Of a stretch of 64,000 nt of DNA, positions 63,271 to 64,000 are shown piece after piece. Positions within the stretch are counted from its first letter, which is position 1, and each line of letters begins with the position of its first letter. The notes beneath the pieces were generated by a model, which did not search any database, was not told the DNA's origin, and saw only the letters and a program-made list of their open reading frames with translations. The position numbers and the translations under genes were made by a program. The stretch is from Porphyrobacter sp. (GTDB lineage: Bacteria; Pseudomonadota; Alphaproteobacteria; Sphingomonadales; Sphingomonadaceae): NCBI GenBank assembly GCA_017744315.1, contig JAGIBN010000007.1:118824-182823 (forward strand), written 5' to 3'.

Positions 63271-64000
63271 ATGGCATCTACCGCCAATCCGACTCGCGAC
63301 GATTTCGCGAAACTCCTCGATGAACAGCTCGGCGGCGCCGACGGCGGCTTTGAAGGCCGTGTCGTCAAGGGCACCATCACCGCCATCGAAAACGGCATGG
63401 CCGTTATCGACGTAGGCCTGAAGAGCGAAGGCCGCGTCGCTCTGCGCGAATTCGCCCGTGGCGATGACGAGCAGATCCTGAAAGTCGGTGACGAAGTCGA
63501 AGTCTTCGTCGACCGCGTAGAGAATTCCGAAGGCGAAGCGATGCTGAGCCGCGATCGCGCCCGCCGCGAAGCCGCCTGGGACAAGCTGGAAAGCGAGTTC
63601 GGCGAAGGCAAGCGCGTCGAAGGCCGCATCTTCGGCCGCGTCAAGGGTGGCTTCACTGTCGACCTCGACGGCGCCGTGGCCTTCCTTCCGGGCAGCCAGG
63701 TCGACATCCGCCCGGTCCGCGACGTGACCCCGCTGATGGACATGCCGCAGCCGTTCCAGATCCTGAAGATGGACCGTCGCCGCGGCAACATCGTCGTCTC
63801 GCGCCGTGCGGTCCTCGAAGAGACCCGCGCCGAACAGCGCAGCGAGCTGATCGACCGTCTGGCCGAAGGTCAGGTGATCGACGGCGTGGTCAAGAACATC
63901 ACCGACTACGGTGCGTTCGTCGACCTCGGCGGCGTCGACGGCCTGCTGCACGTGACCGACATCGCGCACCGGGCGGACGTCGACCTGGCTGCCCAGAAGG
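63271..64000 (+). CDS. rpsA: 30S ribosomal protein S1 (partial, runs off window)
   Basis: The first 243 codons of S1 are visible. After MASTANPTRDDFAKLLDEQL come S1-type OB repeats: about 28-95 (GRVVKGTITAIENGMAVIDV), about 112-178 (GKRVEGRIFGRVKGGFTV) and a third from 192 (GQVIDGVVKNITDYGAFVDL). S1 unwinds and docks mRNA on the 30S subunit. Only a weak AGGA precedes the ATG, typical of the autoregulated gene. It is cut at 64000. Confidence 0.96.
   Translation, partial: MASTANPTRDDFAKLLDEQLGGADGGFEGRVVKGTITAIENGMAVIDVGLKSEGRVALREFARGDDEQILKVGDEVEVFVDRVENSEGEAMLSRDRARREAAWDKLESEFGEGKRVEGRIFGRVKGGFTVDLDGAVAFLPGSQVDIRPVRDVTPLMDMPQPFQILKMDRRRGNIVVSRRAVLEETRAEQRSELIDRLAEGQVIDGVVKNITDYGAFVDLGGVDGLLHVTDIAHRADVDLAAQK

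Overview
The window is GC-rich, densely coded bacterial chromosome. The gene set points to an alphaproteobacterium, most likely of the Sphingomonadales (Sphingomonadaceae/Erythrobacteraceae type). Supporting signs are bamD, a FYDLN-acid protein, ribosomal proteins S16 and L9 with long acidic tails, several GGDEF-EAL proteins with PilZ tails, a class III cyclase and a PQQ-type sugar dehydrogenase. This placement is inferred from gene content and style; no rRNA gene is present to confirm it.

Layout. 0-12.5 kb: a PilZ protein, bamD, a large PAS-GGDEF-EAL protein, a HAD nucleotidase, a solitary tatA, a PQQ-sugar-dehydrogenase lipoprotein, a CmcJ-like oxidoreductase, an O-methyltransferase and an HWE-type histidine kinase. 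12.6-15.6 kb: a visibly AT-richer three-gene cassette (nucleotidyltransferase-fold protein, HTH-ImmA/IrrE metallopeptidase, T4-beta-like protein) with overlapping genes and its own candidate promoter. This is the strongest candidate for an undescribed system. 15.6-29.7 kb: lepA, two tandem GGDEF-EAL-PilZ proteins, a ferredoxin-NADP reductase, dnaN, fabD-fabG, and a divergent ldcA/mpl pair for murein recycling, followed by a long intergenic palindrome. 29.8-37.2 kb: accessory genes, including a beta-lactamase-like hydrolase behind a 24-codon relic of a BlaI repressor with intact operators, a YafY regulator with its own operator, and a gene behind a Fur-like box.

37.3-48.5 kb: rpsF-rpsR-rplI, a Braun-like lipoprotein next to an L,D-transpeptidase, a structured non-coding stretch, an M2 dipeptidase, a GFA/hydrolase pair divergent from an emrAB efflux pair, and a membrane protein. 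48.5-54.6 kb: the ffh-rpsP-rimM-trmD-rplS cluster followed by asd, with two extra genes between rimM and trmD. 54.6-64 kb: tRNA-Ala(GGC), a FYDLN-acid protein, aroA, an SMR pump and cmk. Then about 5 kb of accessory genes separates cmk from rpsA: a cyclase, OsmC, a diiron protein, a micro-protein and a SARP/BTAD-hydrolase fusion with an apparent CTG start. rpsA is cut by the window end.

Two themes recur. One is cyclic-nucleotide signalling: three GGDEF-EAL proteins, a free-standing PilZ protein and a class III cyclase. The other is envelope and murein maintenance: BamD, LdcA, Mpl, the L,D-transpeptidase, lipoproteins and a BamA-like barrel.
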